Below are positions 1-12,279 of a stretch of DNA of 64,000 nt, one piece after another (position 1 is the stretch's first letter; each line of letters opens with the position of its first letter). This DNA comes from Volutella citrinella (Eukaryota; Ascomycota; Sordariomycetes; Hypocreales; Nectriaceae). The notes beneath the pieces are model-generated. The model searched no databases. It worked only from the letters and a program-made list of their open reading frames with translations, and was not told the DNA's origin. The position numbers and the translations under genes were made by a program. The stretch is from NCBI GenBank assembly GCA_034401135.1, contig JAWZSP010000001.1, forward strand, positions 2,480,001-2,544,000, given 5' to 3'.

Positions 1-826
1 GAGGTCGGATTAGATTCAACACTCTCGATATTAACGAGAGCAAAAGGGAATCTAGGAATGGTGTTGGATATCGTCTTTTGTTACTGCAATGCAGGATGGA
101 GGAGGAAAAAAAAGTCGATGAGGGGCGGTCGTGGAGGGTAGTTATTTTTTCTCGTTGCCCGCACGCTTACCTCAAAAGCACGCAGCCAATCATTTACGCT
201 GAGGCGAGTACTGTGGGGCATCCGATTAGGGTACCTCTCAGCAGATGGCCTTCCAGCCAGTCGGTGGAGTACTATTTTTTTTTTTTCGCCTTCCACGACC
301 GCCCGAGTTGGCGCTACCGTTGGGGCGCTGCAGCGCATCCGTCTAGCATTGCTAGTGGGGGTGTCAGAAATGCTCTGGTGACGAAGTAATGCGCCCACTT
401 GCTACAGTCACTGTCAGTCACTGCCACGCACACTGGGTGCCCAGGGACTCGTCTCCTAAACATCCTTGGTCATTATGCCTCCTTGAATCCCAGAACATCG
501 CCAAAAATCACCTATGGCGAGTGGGGGTTGCTTGTCACTGACTCACCTGGTAGGGACTTTGGCAGTCCTTGTCCACCAAGCGATGTCATCCACCCTTGAC
601 TGTTTGTCTACCTCCCGATTTATTTTATCGTATGGTCCCAGTTCCCCAGGTTAGCCCTGCCAATCCCGTTTACACAGGGTCTCGCCTCAGCGGAAGTCCG
701 TCGTCCTTTCTTCTCATTTCCTCGCCACTTTTTTTTTTTTTAACCAGTCCCGCCAGAGCTTTGCGCGCGTGGCACAATTTGACGTCCTTTGCGCCTCGAC
801 AGCGAGGCAACCACGACTTGACAACC
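1..826. other. Intergenic stretch upstream of the F-box/JmjC gene
   Basis: I see no supportable gene. The open frames on both strands are short, overlap each other and have no recognisable domain. A T-run near 729-740 lies about 90 bp before the next start codon and may belong to its promoter or leader. The window may cut a neighbouring gene's flank at position 1. Confidence 0.5.
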
Positions 827-2620
827 ATGCCGTCAGCTGTGACAGAAACCAATATATGTCGCCACCAAAATATTTCAGATAACTCAAACATGCAGGATGA
901 CTCGATTCCCCTGCACCCTTTGGGACTAAAGCCCCTGGGCAACAAGTTCTTTTCCAAGGGTCCGACCGCCCGAAGCTCTATTGGCACCTGGAACTTTCTC
1001 CCTGATGAGATGCTCATGCTCATCCTAGAGCACTTTGACTCTCGCAGCTTACTGAATCTTGGTCATACATGCAAGTTCTTCTATGCCTTCTGTCATTCTG
1101 ATGATCTGTGGAAGGCGTTGTTCCTGCAGTAAGTCACATCCACACACTTTTCCCATGTAAATCCTTGCCACCTCAGCTTGAGTCAATCTGCTCTTGACTG
1201 ATGTGTGTGGTGAGTGCGAGAGTTTATCCAGCGCCACATTTCATTCGCCCGAGTTGAGTTGCGGTACTCTGGGTTCCCGTCCAATGTGACGCAGAGAGAT
1301 GCACGCTCGTCAAAAGTGCCAAGCATCACTCAGCAGGTTGTTCCATGTGGCTGCGCCGCGCAGTCGCTTGCTACCACCAGGGACGAACTCCGCGCATCTG
1401 CACCGTCACAGCATTGTGCTGGTAATTACCGTAACTGACGGCATGATAGATCCCCCCCTGTAGACAACAAGACCATTCGATGGAATGGCACGTGGAGGTC
1501 AACTGTCTTAGGACTGCCTGTCAATCAAGACACCAAGATTGACTGCAGCACCGTCTTCTCAGATGTGCTTCATCGACCCTTTGCGTGTAGCCATGTGAGC
1601 ATTTCGCACTTTAGCTCAAACATTCCCAAGGCAAACCAGATCCGCCGGTTTGGAAACCTTACATACGGGGAGTACGCAGAGAGATGGACAGAACAACCTT
1701 TTATCCTCAGCGACTGCATTCGCGAGTGGCCCGTTTGCTCCCGATGGAGCATCGACAATCTGCTCGAGCAGTACCATGATGTCGAGTTTCGTGCCGAGGC
1801 GGTTGATTGGCCATTCGCCACATATTGCGACTACATGAAGAATAATGTAGACGAAAGCCCGTTATACCTGTTCGATCGCAAGTTTGCGGAGAAGATGGGC
1901 ATCACTGTGGGCCACCAGGATGGTTCTGCGTACTGGAGACCCGACTGCTTCGGCCCGGATCTTTTTGAGGTTCTGGGGGATAGCCGTCCCGCCCACCGAT
2001 GGCTGATTATTGGGCCAGAGCGAAGTGGTTCAACATTTCACAAGGACCCAAATGCAACCAGCGCTTGGAATGCGGTGATTGAAGGGAGCAAATATTGGAT
2101 CATGTTCCCACCTACAACCGAGGTACCCGGCGTTTACGTGTCTCAAGACAGCAGCGAGGTGACGAGCCCTCTCAGTATTGCCGAGTGGCTTCTCACCTTT
2201 CACGAAGAAGCTCGCTCCCTTCCCGAGTGTGTTGAGGGTATCTGTGGAACCGGGGAGATTCTTCATGTGCCGAGCGGCTGGTGGCATTTGGTTGTCAACT
2301 TGGAAAAGGGCATTGCTCTGACCCAAAACTTTGTTCCGCAGTCGCCAAGCTTGAATCTCGTGTCCGAGGTTATCTCCTTTCTTCGGGATAAGGCCGAGCA
2401 GGTAAGCGGATTCGAAGACAGTGTAACGGATCCATTCGGTCTCTTTACACAAAGACTCAAGACAAGCTATCCGGAGATTTTAGACAAGGCTCTAGATCTC
2501 GCCGAACGGAAAAGTGGGAAGAAGCGCAAGTGGGATACTGCAGTTGGAGTTGCAGAAGCTGAGCAAGACGGGGGATTCAGCTTCGGCTTTGGGGGCGATG
2601 ACGGCGAGGACATACCATAA
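827..2620 (+). CDS. F-box and JmjC domain protein (JMJD6/PSR-like 2-oxoglutarate oxygenase)
   Basis: Exons 827-1128 and 1450-2620 give 490 aa. An F-box lies near residues 52-98 (starting WNFLPDEMLMLILEHF, ending at DLWKALF). The second exon holds a cupin/JmjC fold. The Fe(II) ligands are visible: the H and D of FHKDPN near residues 297-299, and the distal H of SGWWHLVV near 379, so the site looks intact. The C-terminus is basic then Gly/Asp-rich. F-box proteins of this type join SCF ubiquitin ligases, and JmjC folds hydroxylate or demethylate proteins; the substrate here is unknown. The start at 827 is the first ATG leading into the F-box. The 321-bp intron (donor GTAAGT at 1129, acceptor after TAACTGAC...ATAG at 1449) is unusually long for this window, but it joins the F-box tail to TIRWNGTWRSTVL in frame. 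Confidence 0.85.
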
Positions 2621-3961
2621 AGATAGACGCGGACCGCAAGGTATAGACTCATTGGGCCACTTCGTTACATATTGGGCCTAGCAACAAGCGAGCAACGAAC
2701 AATGGATGTCATCTATTCATAATCATTGACCTCTTTCAACCACCTGGCTGGCCCAGAAACACATAGGCAACCCTACGTTGGCAGCCATGAAAGCGTTGTC
2801 CACGTGTGATCATCTAGGCTCTGCTTTTCCGACATAAACTCAAACTTCCAGAGACCTTATTCGCTCGAATTCTTGGGACCTAGGTTGGCTGCATGGCACC
2901 GAACCCCAGATTTGCTAAATAGTCGTAGTGCCTATTCTTGTCACAAACCGAGAAGCCCTCTGACAGGCCTGGAGCTGAAACTAACACCCATGCCAGGGGC
3001 AACTTCACTGGCAATCCCTGGCACGCGTCCCTAAATTTCAGGGTCTCCATCGAATAATCAACTTAGTGAAGGCCCCGCCAGAACTTCCCTCCAGGTTGGC
3101 AGTGGACTTCCCAGCTGAACTGAGTTTCGAGGGGGTGAGGGATGAGTGGGTATCGCAAAGCGAACAGCTGCCCACACCGTTCAAAGATGTTCCAGGAGAC
3201 ACCAGGAGACAGCTTCCTGTCATTCTGGACGACAGGGGCTGCTCTGTTTGCCACCTTTTCCACGTCCTCGAATGAACAATCGGGAACCATTTCATGCCCA
3301 GCCATTGGTTGCTGCTTCAGCCATTAGGAGATGTACTTTGCGAGCCAGCTCCACCGATGCACTGCTTGAACAAATAAAAGATGCATGCGAGCTGCAAGAA
3401 AAATGCAAACATCGCGGTTTGCTTGTACTTTGATGGTAGGCTTCAGGTAGCAAAGGCAGCGAGGCCTCACGATGGCATTGATTGGACACCAAGGGGCTGA
3501 ACGACTGCTACCAAGCCTCCCTGCATGCTAAAAATTCCGAGATGGTTAATTCAGCGGTCTTGGATTCCTGGTTGGTGACGGAGCACTCCTTCGGTACCTC
3601 GAGGCACGTCAGTGATTGGCGATGTCGTCCTTGTCCCTGACCAGTCGACGTCCATTTGGTATCAAAAGTTTGCAATTACACCTCAGGGTTACCGCAAAGG
3701 ACCTTGTCGGATATGAGTGGTGACCAACCGCCAGCCCCTTGGCGGAATTACAATGAAGGACGTGCCTTTTTAGTTTAGGGAGCGACCTATTGCGTAGCAC
3801 CTACCACTGGGGGTGAGGGGGGGGACCTTCCCGGCGACAAGGCGCTAAGGCGCACGCGCAGAAGCTGGAACCTACCGCCCATAGTCAAGTCCCAGTCGCG
3901 CTGGCTTTTGCATCATCAACCACTACCCCCCTCCCCCAGCGCCATCCTCACACGGGCTCTT

Positions 3962-4062
3962 CACCGTTCCCCCATCCACCTCCTCCTTCTTGCCTCGCGT
4001 TCTCTCTTGGTTTCTTCTTTTTCGCCATTTACCCTTTCTGCGCTCCTCCTTTCTGTTTCTGC
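3962..4062 (+). promoter_or_regulatory. Pyrimidine-rich tract before the SMR gene, likely core promoter/TSS region
   Basis: The + strand is strongly C/T-rich for about 100 bp. Such CT tracts commonly sit just upstream of transcription starts in filamentous fungi. It lies about 400 bp before the start codon and just before a probable leader intron. Composition is the only evidence. Confidence 0.35.
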
Positions 4063-4121
4063 GACGTTTTATTTGCGACTTCACTTCTCGTCTCTTGTGG
4101 TACTCCTCGTTTCACCCCTCG

Positions 4122-4228
4122 GTAAGTACACGGAGCTCCCCCTTAGCCCAGACCTCAGCCTGCCTTACTGGCCGCCTTCTCCGCGTTGCCGCACCCTGAG
4201 AGCAGCTGAGCCAACCCGCTGACACCAG
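4122..4228 (+). other. Probable 5' UTR intron of the SMR-domain gene
   Basis: A GTAAGT donor at 4122 is followed by a CTGAC branch-like site and a CAG acceptor ending at 4228 (a second CAG ends at 4234). The interval lies in the leader, ahead of the ATG at 4462. This rests only on splice consensus. Confidence 0.4.
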
Positions 4229-4461
4229 CTCCAGACCATCCGTTTCCCTCTTAATACCGCGATTTCATCGATCTCGAGCTTCACGTCAAAGACCTTTCTA
4301 TTCGCCTCACCTACGATCGCCGTATCCGCCAGCGCGACTTGCCACGCCCATCGCGCCATCGCCCTCCGACGGTCGGTACTCCCAAACGCCACGTTCGAAA
4401 CGCGACACCTCATCGTTTGGCAGACCGGCGGTCGCCAGGCCTTTCCGGCCGAGCAATAGTC

Positions 4462-6747
4462 ATGGTATCCGACGAGCACTATGATTTGGCTCTGCCTATC
4501 CTGCAGGATGTTGCGTTGGAGGACGAAGACAAGACAGACAAGCTTGAGGAGCTCTTTCGCAAGGAGACAAACTTGACAGGTGCAGCGCTGGACAACGCCA
4601 TATTAGATGCACTCTGGCGGTTTCGCGAAGGCGGAGGTACTTCCACATCACCGCCCCCCATCCGCCAGACCATTCTCAGGCGGCCATCCCCAGCTTCATG
4701 GCGTGGTTCGCCAACTCCTCTTTCTGGTTCCCCCAGGCTTGGTGTTAGCCCGCTCGCCCCACCCGGCTTCGTCCCATCGACCTTTGGACGCGCCAAGTCG
4801 TCGACAGCCTCGCCCTTCTCATCCCCTCGAGCGTCGCCACGCCTGGCGCTCGCTACACCTGTGATACCACATAGCCCCAACCTAAATGCCTACGAATTCG
4901 CAAGCGACCCAACCCCCGCCACCGAAATCCTTGGTGACTACCAAACCGAGAATGTAGAGTGGCTTGTTAGTGACGACGCCGCAAGCGTCACATCATCAGT
5001 TGGCACCTCGAGCGGCCTCAACGCCGCGGCTCCCGAGTTTTCATCAATGACGGCTCAGTCAGCCGATATGTCACCATATGACATGCTCCGCTCCATCCTT
5101 GGACAAGCAAAGAGCGATGAGGAGATTGAGTCTGCTCTGGCAGTTCACGGGTATGATCTTAGCGCCACCATTGTCTCCATAATGGAGGGCCAGGGCCAAG
5201 ACGGCAATTTCAACGGTGTCTCTGAACTGCCTGAAGAGCCTAAAAACGTTCTCATCGGCAAGTCGGTGTCAAATGATGGTCGCCCCAGCACCCCCGTGGG
5301 CGGGCAGAAATCTGGCATTATATGCAAGTTCTACATGTCTACGGGCCAGTGCCTTCGAGCGGATTGCCGATTCAGCCATGACCTCAGCAATCACTTGTGC
5401 AAGTGAGTACTTTTCTAATTTACCTTCTATTGAACACAGCAATTGACAGAACTCTAGGTACTGGGTTATGGGCAATTGTCTAGCTGGCGAAACTTGCATC
5501 TTCTCCCATGATCCCGCCAAACTCATGACTAAACTTACTCTAGATGGAACAAACACGCCCCCATCTAAGGGCTCGGGAAACTTGCAATTGGGAGACTTGA
5601 ACTCGTTTCCGTCTCTACAGCCGGGCACCCCGGACTCGCTCGGCGGATTCATTGGGGGCAGCAATTACCCAGGCGTGGGTATCACACCGCCACCTGGACT
5701 CAAGCACGTCCACGGGATGGAGAGCCCTCGCGCGAGATCTCGCCCTGGCAGTCGACATCAGGCAAAAGAGTCGGCCCCGGCGTTCGATGACAATGACGCA
5801 TTCCCATCCTTAGGCTCAGTCTCGGTCAAACAAGGCAAAAAGCATCACGGGAAGCGGGGTGGCCACGGCCACGGCCACAAGGAAAACTTTGCCCCGAATT
5901 CATTGGCAGATATTGTGAAGATGTCGCCTTCGCCAACGCCCGGATCGCCCCGGCCCGAGTCTAAGAAGATTGGGCGCAACGGGAGCGCGACAGCTCTGAG
6001 AAACGGCGAGAATAGCACAGCCGCGCAAGCCATACCCAGCCCCAAACATGTCCCCTGGCTAGAGACGGGGGAGCGGGCCAATAAGGCATATCTCAAAGCT
6101 CGACAGGAGGCCATCAAGCACGGTGGCCTGCGCAACAAATTTCTGCAAAGGTTTGTTTTGTCGGCTCAGGGAGAAAGAGCATGTACTAACTAGGTGCTAG
6201 TGCTGCGCAGGCATGGAATCGCAACGATGCTCGAGCCGCCAAGGCGCTCAGCTTGAGGGGCCAGAGCGAGAACGACTTGATGCGGAAGGCACATCGGGAA
6301 GCTGCGCGAGAGCTGTACGAGGAGCGAAACAGGGGGGGTTTGGGTGCCATGGAGCTCTATGTTGATCTCCACGGGCTTCATCCCGAGGAGGCGGTCGAGT
6401 ACTTGGAAAAGGTGCTTATGGAACACAGCAAGGAGGCGAGACCCGTTTATGCCATCACCGGCTCTGGGCATCACAGCAAGAACGGCAAAGACAAGGTAGG
6501 CCGGGCGATCCGCAACTTCCTCAACGAGTGGCGCTACGCCTACCGAGAATTCTCGGTGCCGGGCGATCGCAACAACATGGGCGGGATACTGGGTGTCGAT
6601 GCGCGCAGCTGGGACAAGTCGCTGGGCCGCGAGGAGAAGGAACAGGACATTGATATCCTTAGCCAAGGCGTCGAGATCGGGGACGGCAAGGTGAGACTCC
6701 TGGTTCGGGATCCGCCAAAGGGCCCCAGCGGAGGAGGACGTCGATGA
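4462..6747 (+). CDS. CCCH zinc finger, DUF1771 and SMR domain protein
   Basis: Exons 4462-5402, 5458-6150 and 6201-6747 give 726 aa. In order: a helical N-terminus; a Ser/Pro-rich linker; a CUE-like helical segment near residues 208-245; two CCCH fingers joined across intron 1 (IICKFYMSTGQC...CRFSH and a second ending CIFSH); a low-complexity linker with Gly/His; a DUF1771 helix (AWNRNDARAAKA); and a C-terminal SMR domain with VDLHGLH and TGSGHHS. SMR domains are RNA endonuclease or nicking modules. The CUE-plus-SMR pairing resembles yeast Cue2, which cuts mRNA on colliding ribosomes, so a role in mRNA quality control is likely but inferred. Intron 2 (50 bp) uses the acceptor at 6200, which restores the DUF1771 frame; the next AG at 6210 would not. 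The start at 4462 was chosen because upstream in-frame sequence is leader-like and contains the probable UTR intron. Confidence 0.88.
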
Positions 6748-7633
6748 CGTCCAGACACTAAAGCCGTAAAATTCAGAAAAGCCCAACACAGACCACTCTA
6801 TCTATTATCACACCTGATTAAACACTGCTTGCCAAGACTGGGGTTTCCGTGCCTGTGTGTATGTATGGCTATTTCGTACTGTAGTTTGGGGACATGAACG
6901 TTTACGGCAAGGCCCAAGACGGCAAGGCCCAATACGTAATCGCGGCTGAACACCTTGAGCTTAGGTTGTCAGCTCTGAGGCGCGGTCTGCAGCGAGTGCG
7001 CACCTTCCCCACCGTGCTGCCGGCGCTAACCTTCCAATGTCCATGCCAACATCATCCCCCATCTGTCTCACCAGGTTGTCCTCTTGTCATCTTCGAATCC
7101 TGCCTCGTTGCCCAGAGGCTTATCACAGCATCGCCTTGGTTGCGCCCTGCTGGCCTGCTGAATACCGCTGAGTCCCGCGTCTCCCGGTCATCAATTCGTG
7201 GCTCGAAGTGTCTCTGTGCCCACATCGTCGTTGCTTGGAACCCTCTCTGTCTCCATCCAAGCCAGCCCCCCCACCCACCCGCCCCCGGTTACGCTCCCGA
7301 CACCTCCGTGCCTGTCGCGAGAAAGCTCCCCCGAAAGTCCCTCTAGTCCGCATCTCGCGGATTCCGAGCTCGCTCCTCGCCCTGACCGTCGGTCGACATC
7401 AACTCCATCTTGCGTGGCCTTTCCTGCGGCAGCCCAGGAATCACTCCCAACACCTTCAACGCCATCCATCTATACGCACCAGCATGCCTGTATAGTATCT
7501 AGGCCCAGCCCTCGTCGCGCCACAATCTGCACAACAGCGACTCGTCGCCGAACCCCAGCGCTTTCGCATCCCGCCCGGATCCTCCGTCACCAGTCGCCCC
7601 AAAGAGCCATCCGAGAATAAGCTGCTTGCCACG
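6748..7633. other. Intergenic region and C-rich leader of the Tvp38-like gene
   Basis: There is no recognisable gene. From about 7000 the + strand is C-rich, and its overlapping Pro/Ser/Arg frames look like untranslated leader rather than protein. Small upstream ATGs (for example 7208) could act as uORFs, but nothing shows that they do. Confidence 0.45.
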
Positions 7634-8826
7634 ATGCCCGCCGACTACCGCTCGACTGCCCAGGCGCTGGCACTCTCGCCATCGCCGCGCGCATCACCCT
7701 CTCTCCCGCCTTGGTCGTCTTCGTCTGGTTCACCGACGACTCACCGTCGGCGACTATCAAACCATCTCCGCCGCTCCTCGGACTCGTCCAACGACACGTT
7801 CCCACGCCGCATGCTCAAGTATGTTACTCTACTTACTCAGCAACTCTTCAAGGCGTTCATGCGCCTGACGCCGCTACAACGTGTCGGCGTCGTCCTTGCC
7901 TTCGCCGCATTCTGGACCATGGGAATCCTCTTCATCGTCTACTCCCATTCCTTCTTCGCATGGCTCGAGCCCACCGCTGAATCGTGGCGCGCCCTGACCG
8001 GTGGCTCTCTCATCATCATCCTCGCTGTCTTTGTGAGCTCCTTCCCGCCGCTCATCGGTTACTCCACCGTCGCCACCGTCTCGGGCTTTGTCTACGGCTT
8101 TCCATTCGGCTGGCCACCCGTTGCAATCGGCTGCACCGCCGGTGCTCTTGGTGCCTTTGTCGCTAGCCGAACCATTCTTAGTAGTTACGTCCAGCGCATG
8201 GTCGGCCGCGATCATCGCTTCCTCGCTCTTGGCCAGGTTCTGCGACAGGAGGGCATTTGGTATCTCACAGCCATCCGCTTCTGCCCTCTTCCCTTTAGCC
8301 TCAGCAATGGCTTTTTGGCAACCATCCCAACCATTACCCCTACAGCATTCGCCATCTCAACGGCCTTGTCAAGGTAAATTTGCCCCCTTAATCGCAGAGC
8401 TTGGTCTAATTACTGACGCCAAATTGAAGCCCCAAATTGCTGGTTCACGTTTTCATCGGCAGCCGCCTTGCCCTCCTCGCCGAAAAGGGCGACAAGATGT
8501 CTGTCGGTGACAAAGCTGTCAACTACATCAGCATGGCCATCGGTGGCTCGGTTGGCCTTGCCGTTGCTCTTGTCATTTACCGCCGCACCATGGCGCGCGC
8601 CTCCGTCATTGCGCGTGAGCAAAACATGAACTCGGCCGCAGCTGAGGAGGGCGATGCCGGATACGTTGACAACGACAATGAACTCATGGACCCCGAGGAT
8701 GCCGCTGTGCTCATGTCCGATGATGACATCTCGCTCTGGGAACGTGACGAGAATGGGTATCATGACGAACAGTCGGATGATGACGGCAACGGCAGAAAGA
8801 ACTCGAACGGGAGTGCACAACAATAA
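7634..8826 (+). CDS. TVP38: Tvp38/TMEM64-family Golgi membrane protein (VTT/SNARE-associated domain)
   Basis: Exons 7634-8373 and 8430-8826 give 378 aa. After a Ser/Pro-rich cytosolic N-terminus there are several hydrophobic segments: near residues 80-105, 120-150 (starting LIIILAVFVSSFPPLIGYST), 160-185 and 215-270, with a last one near 295-315. The core carries the family pattern FPPLIGYS, Gly-rich helices, and IRFCPLPFSLSNGF near the C-terminal re-entrant region. The tail is acidic. Yeast Tvp38 resides in late Golgi vesicles, and the related VTT proteins VMP1 and TMEM41B scramble lipids, so a Golgi/endomembrane role is inferred. The 56-bp intron has a TACTGACG branch and rebuilds ALSSPKLLVHVF. 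The start is the first ATG of the frame; a shorter start is possible because the first 60 residues are low complexity. Confidence 0.85.
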
Positions 8827-9338
8827 CGGTCGCCGTGCGTTCGAGACGGCGGGGGGTTCCTAACGTTGAAGACAAGTCGACATGTTTGAATGAGCGAGAC
8901 GCATGTGATTCTCAAGATTCTAAATTACGCATTGAATTCTTTTTTCAGCTGCTTGTGCAGACATCATTGAGAGGGTAGAGAGGCGGCGTTCAAGGGACGT
9001 GCATTTTGCAAAATCAGTACGAGGCGAAGAGCTAGAGAGGGGGTATTTACGACGCTACGAAGCGTCTGTTGCGGTCTTTGTCAATTTGGGATATCATGCA
9101 ATAATATTCGATGTACGCCTTGCGTCCTGCGTCTTGTGCAGGTGACGGCTTCCCCAACCCCATGAAGCAAGTGAAGCAATAGAGAAACGAAATGAATTTG
9201 ACCGCATTCCCTTGCGATTTCATTAAATGATTGAAAGCCAAACGCCGACGCTGATGCTGTCTCGTCATCTCGAACAAGCAAAGAAAACAAGATTGGTCAC
9301 ACAAACTCCGGGGTGGGACGAGAACACATGGCCCCTCG
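8827..9338. other. Convergent intergenic spacer
   Basis: This is the 3' flank of the Tvp38-like gene (+) and of the Cys-Pro protein gene (-), holding both 3' UTRs and terminators. The overlapping short frames at 9047-9304 have no domain. Confidence 0.5.
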
Positions 9339-11218
9339 TCAATCCCTCCTCTGCGAGTTCATGAACTGGATGGCCTGCTCCATGGGGTATCCAATGAAAA
9401 CAGGCCCCGTGAAGATCATCTGTGGCATGTTGCCCGCTCCCCTCATTACATCCGGGTTGATGAGAGTAGGTCGAGGGGGTGTGGCTGATTCCGCCGCAGC
9501 TTTGGGGGGCGATGGCGGAGGGGCCGTGTCTTGGAAAGGGGAGAGCGGTGGAGGAGGTCCCGCAGCTGTGGCAGACTCGACAGAGAATGGAGCGCGGTGT
9601 GTTGTAGGTGGCATCATCTTGGCGGCCCCAAGCTTGGTGTGATCGAAGGGACATTTTCCGGTGCTCTTCTTGACAGGGCTTGCGGCCCTCTGGATAGGGC
9701 TCGGCATGCGCACAGGGGCAGGTGGTGGTGAGAGAGGTTGGTCGCCCAGTCCCGTGGGTTCGTAGACAGGCACGGATATGCCCCATGGCCGGCTGGGTGA
9801 TTCTCCCACGCGGACTTCCTTGAGAGGTCGATCGAAATGGCTCTGGCGGTCGCCATCGGGTTCTGAGGAAGCATCGTGATGATCCTCCGGGTTCGTGTTC
9901 ACGGTAATAGTCTGTGCCCAGTTCTCCACTCGTTCGTTGGAAGGTTGCGCCACGTCCTCGTTTGGACGCGGATCATCGTCCTCGGGAAGCATGGGCTGGT
10001 GCAGTTGGCCCAGTCCCTCAATCATGCTCACAATGTCGCCATACTTTGAGTCTATCTTCTTGACCTGTTCATCACGCTTGTACCTCCGAAGGCAGATTTC
10101 ATGGCTGCGGGGCAGCTCATGCTTGTGCGTTTCGACATAGTGTGCAATCTCCTCGGGCGAGTGTTTGTCCATGTAGCGAATAGGGCATTTGCCAGCCGCT
10201 GAGGAGCCGTTTGTACGGGTGTTCTGGGAATTCGACTCTTCGTACATGGCGGCACAGATGGGGTCCATCGACTTATGTGGAGTAGGGTCCAGCCCAGGCT
10301 TCACTTCACTATTGGGGTCTTGCTGGGCATCCGAGCCTGCGCCGGCCGTGGCAGGCTTGCTGAACGGGCATTGTAGGTTTCCCTTCTTCCCCGCCACAGT
10401 GAAGTCTTGCTCCAGCGCAGTCGACATGGATGAGGCGGCTTGTGAAGTGTGAGAAAACGACACTCTGCTCGAGGCCGTGGTCTTGCTTGCTTCGCCTATG
10501 GAGACAAGCTGGCTGGCGGCACGACGTCCGTCCCGGATCACAAGGGCTATCTGATGTTGGGAGTTGGGTTCATATGACCGGGGCAAAGGAACTGGTAAAG
10601 AACTATCGAGGGTGTACGATGGCAGCTGTAGCTTGACCAACGTATCGGCTATCTCAGGGGCGGCCGGCGCATACTTGTCGGCAAGGTATTGGAACTGTTC
10701 AGAATCGCGGGTCAGCAACTGAGGCATGTTGAAAGGCGGTTCAAGCGGGGCGTGACAAAGTTTGCAAAAGAGCAAAAAAAAAATGTCAGATATCAGAGAA
10801 TAAAATAGTGTCAATCTCGGCAGACAGGGTGATAAAATCCTGTGCTCTTGATCTAGAGCTAATGTTGTTCATCATGCTGACGGGGTCCGGGACGGCCCTC
10901 CGATAGATAAATACCGGTAGAGGTCGGAAGTAGGCAGAGAGAATGGGCAGGCTGGGGCTGGAAACAGTGGGGGAGGGTGTTGCGTGCTTTGAAATCCAGG
11001 CCGGGCCAGATCGGCATTCTGGCAGTGTGCGGACTCCGGGGGGGGGGAGGAAAGGCTAGCAGGATGGTGCTGCAGAATGCATTGGGCAGACTCACCTGTT
11101 CATGGGCGAAGCGCAGCTTGTGCTCCAGGATCGTTTTGCGATCCGTCAGCGTCTGGACCTCGTTCGCAAGAGCGTTGAAGGCATCTGCCAGCGTGTGTGC
11201 GAGGTGGAGATGCTCCAT
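9339..11218 (-). CDS. Conserved fungal protein of unknown function with three Cys-Pro motifs
   Basis: Exons 11218-11096 and 10694-9339 give 492 aa. I do not recognise a named family. Residues 1-55 form a probable coiled coil (LTDRKTILEHKLRFAHEQ joined to FQYLADKYAP). A Ser-rich linker follows, then QCPFSKP near 140. A compact, well-ordered segment spans about 205-250: KCPIRYMDKHSPEEIAHY, HKHELPRSHE and LRRYKRDEQ. A Pro/Ser-rich region contains a third motif, GKCPFDHTKL, near 400. The C-terminus ends MIFTGPVFIGYPMEQAIQ. The ordered segment looks like a small His/Cys module, and the Cys-Pro dipeptides resemble heme-regulatory or metal-binding motifs, but that is inference. The 401-bp intron is long for this window. 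A second in-frame acceptor would add 8 residues. Confidence 0.75.
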
Positions 11219-12279
11219 GCCGCGACTGCAACGCAGCGGATGATGCGGAAGAGTTGGCAGGAGGAGGATGAGCGCGTGAGAGGAAGAGGAGGGTAGGTTT
11301 TGAGCAGAAATTGGGTGAGTGGAGGTCCCAGTCGGGTGGCGCCCGTCATCCTATTGGCTCGATCAGTGGCCCAAGAGTGGAGGCTGCCCAGGTGCCTGGG
11401 CGACCACATTCACCGGCACCGGGGAGGTACCCCTTGTAGAACTGTGCTGTATTAATTGCTGGCCGGAGTGCTGAAGAATCTACAGTGATCCAGTCCATCG
11501 TCGACGCGACATTGACTACTAGACCTGGCCACGCTGCGACTCCTTACTTACCACGACTGGTAGTAGGTATGAATATTAGATCTCGTCCGTTTTGAGCAAG
11601 AAAGGGCCCTTGCCACAACCGCGCCCGGCCCCGAAATGGTCAACAAGCCCCGGTTCGGAGCTATTCTCATCAAGCTCCGAATGCCCTCGGAGCTCTCACA
11701 GTCACTACGCGAGCTCACGCGGCAGGCGGGATTTCGCGGGGCATTGTGCAGTAGTTTCCGGTCTAACCATTACTCCTTTTGTCCTTTCACAGCGGCAAGG
11801 CTTGGCTCAGATATCCGAAGAGATCAGGTTACTGCTCCTCCCAGCAGGTGTGCTGCAGAGGTCCCGCATCATGCCACACCAGGTCGGCCAACTATGTTGC
11901 CATACGTATCAAGTAGCCATGCATTAGTGATCTCCACGGATGATAAGAACGCGCCATATGGGGGTGGCGTACATCAGACGGTAATGACTTGGTTATTTAA
12001 GTCCCTCTCAAGCCTCTTGATCGCTACCCTATATGATGGATGTTCGTGTAGACCTCAGCGCAGACCAGGCTTTTTCAGCCCAGAGCGACTTCTGTCGGTG
12101 TCTAGTAAATTGCCAGGTAGTCGGTGTACTTATTCATTTTGGTTCTAGGCATCTTTGATTTATGAGAGTGTAGAGAGCGAGCACTTGGTAGGGGCAAATG
12201 ACAAAAAGGCTACCAGTCATAGCACATCTCTCGCAACAGGTATTAGTATTCCCTGAACCGAAAACTACTGCCAAACGCG
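11219..12279. other. Divergent promoter region
   Basis: This is about 1.06 kb between the starts of the Cys-Pro protein gene (-) and the S33 hydrolase gene (+). Frames at 11592-12148 overlap in several phases and have no domain, so I treat the interval as promoter sequence for both genes. Confidence 0.5.

Larger units (their letters stand above)
2621..4461. other. Intergenic region and 5' leader of the SMR gene
   Basis: There is no convincing coding sequence between the JmjC gene and the SMR-domain gene. Opposite-strand frames near 3038-3327 mirror each other and show no domain. The right end, from about 3960, is pyrimidine-rich and probably transcribed leader. Confidence 0.5.
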
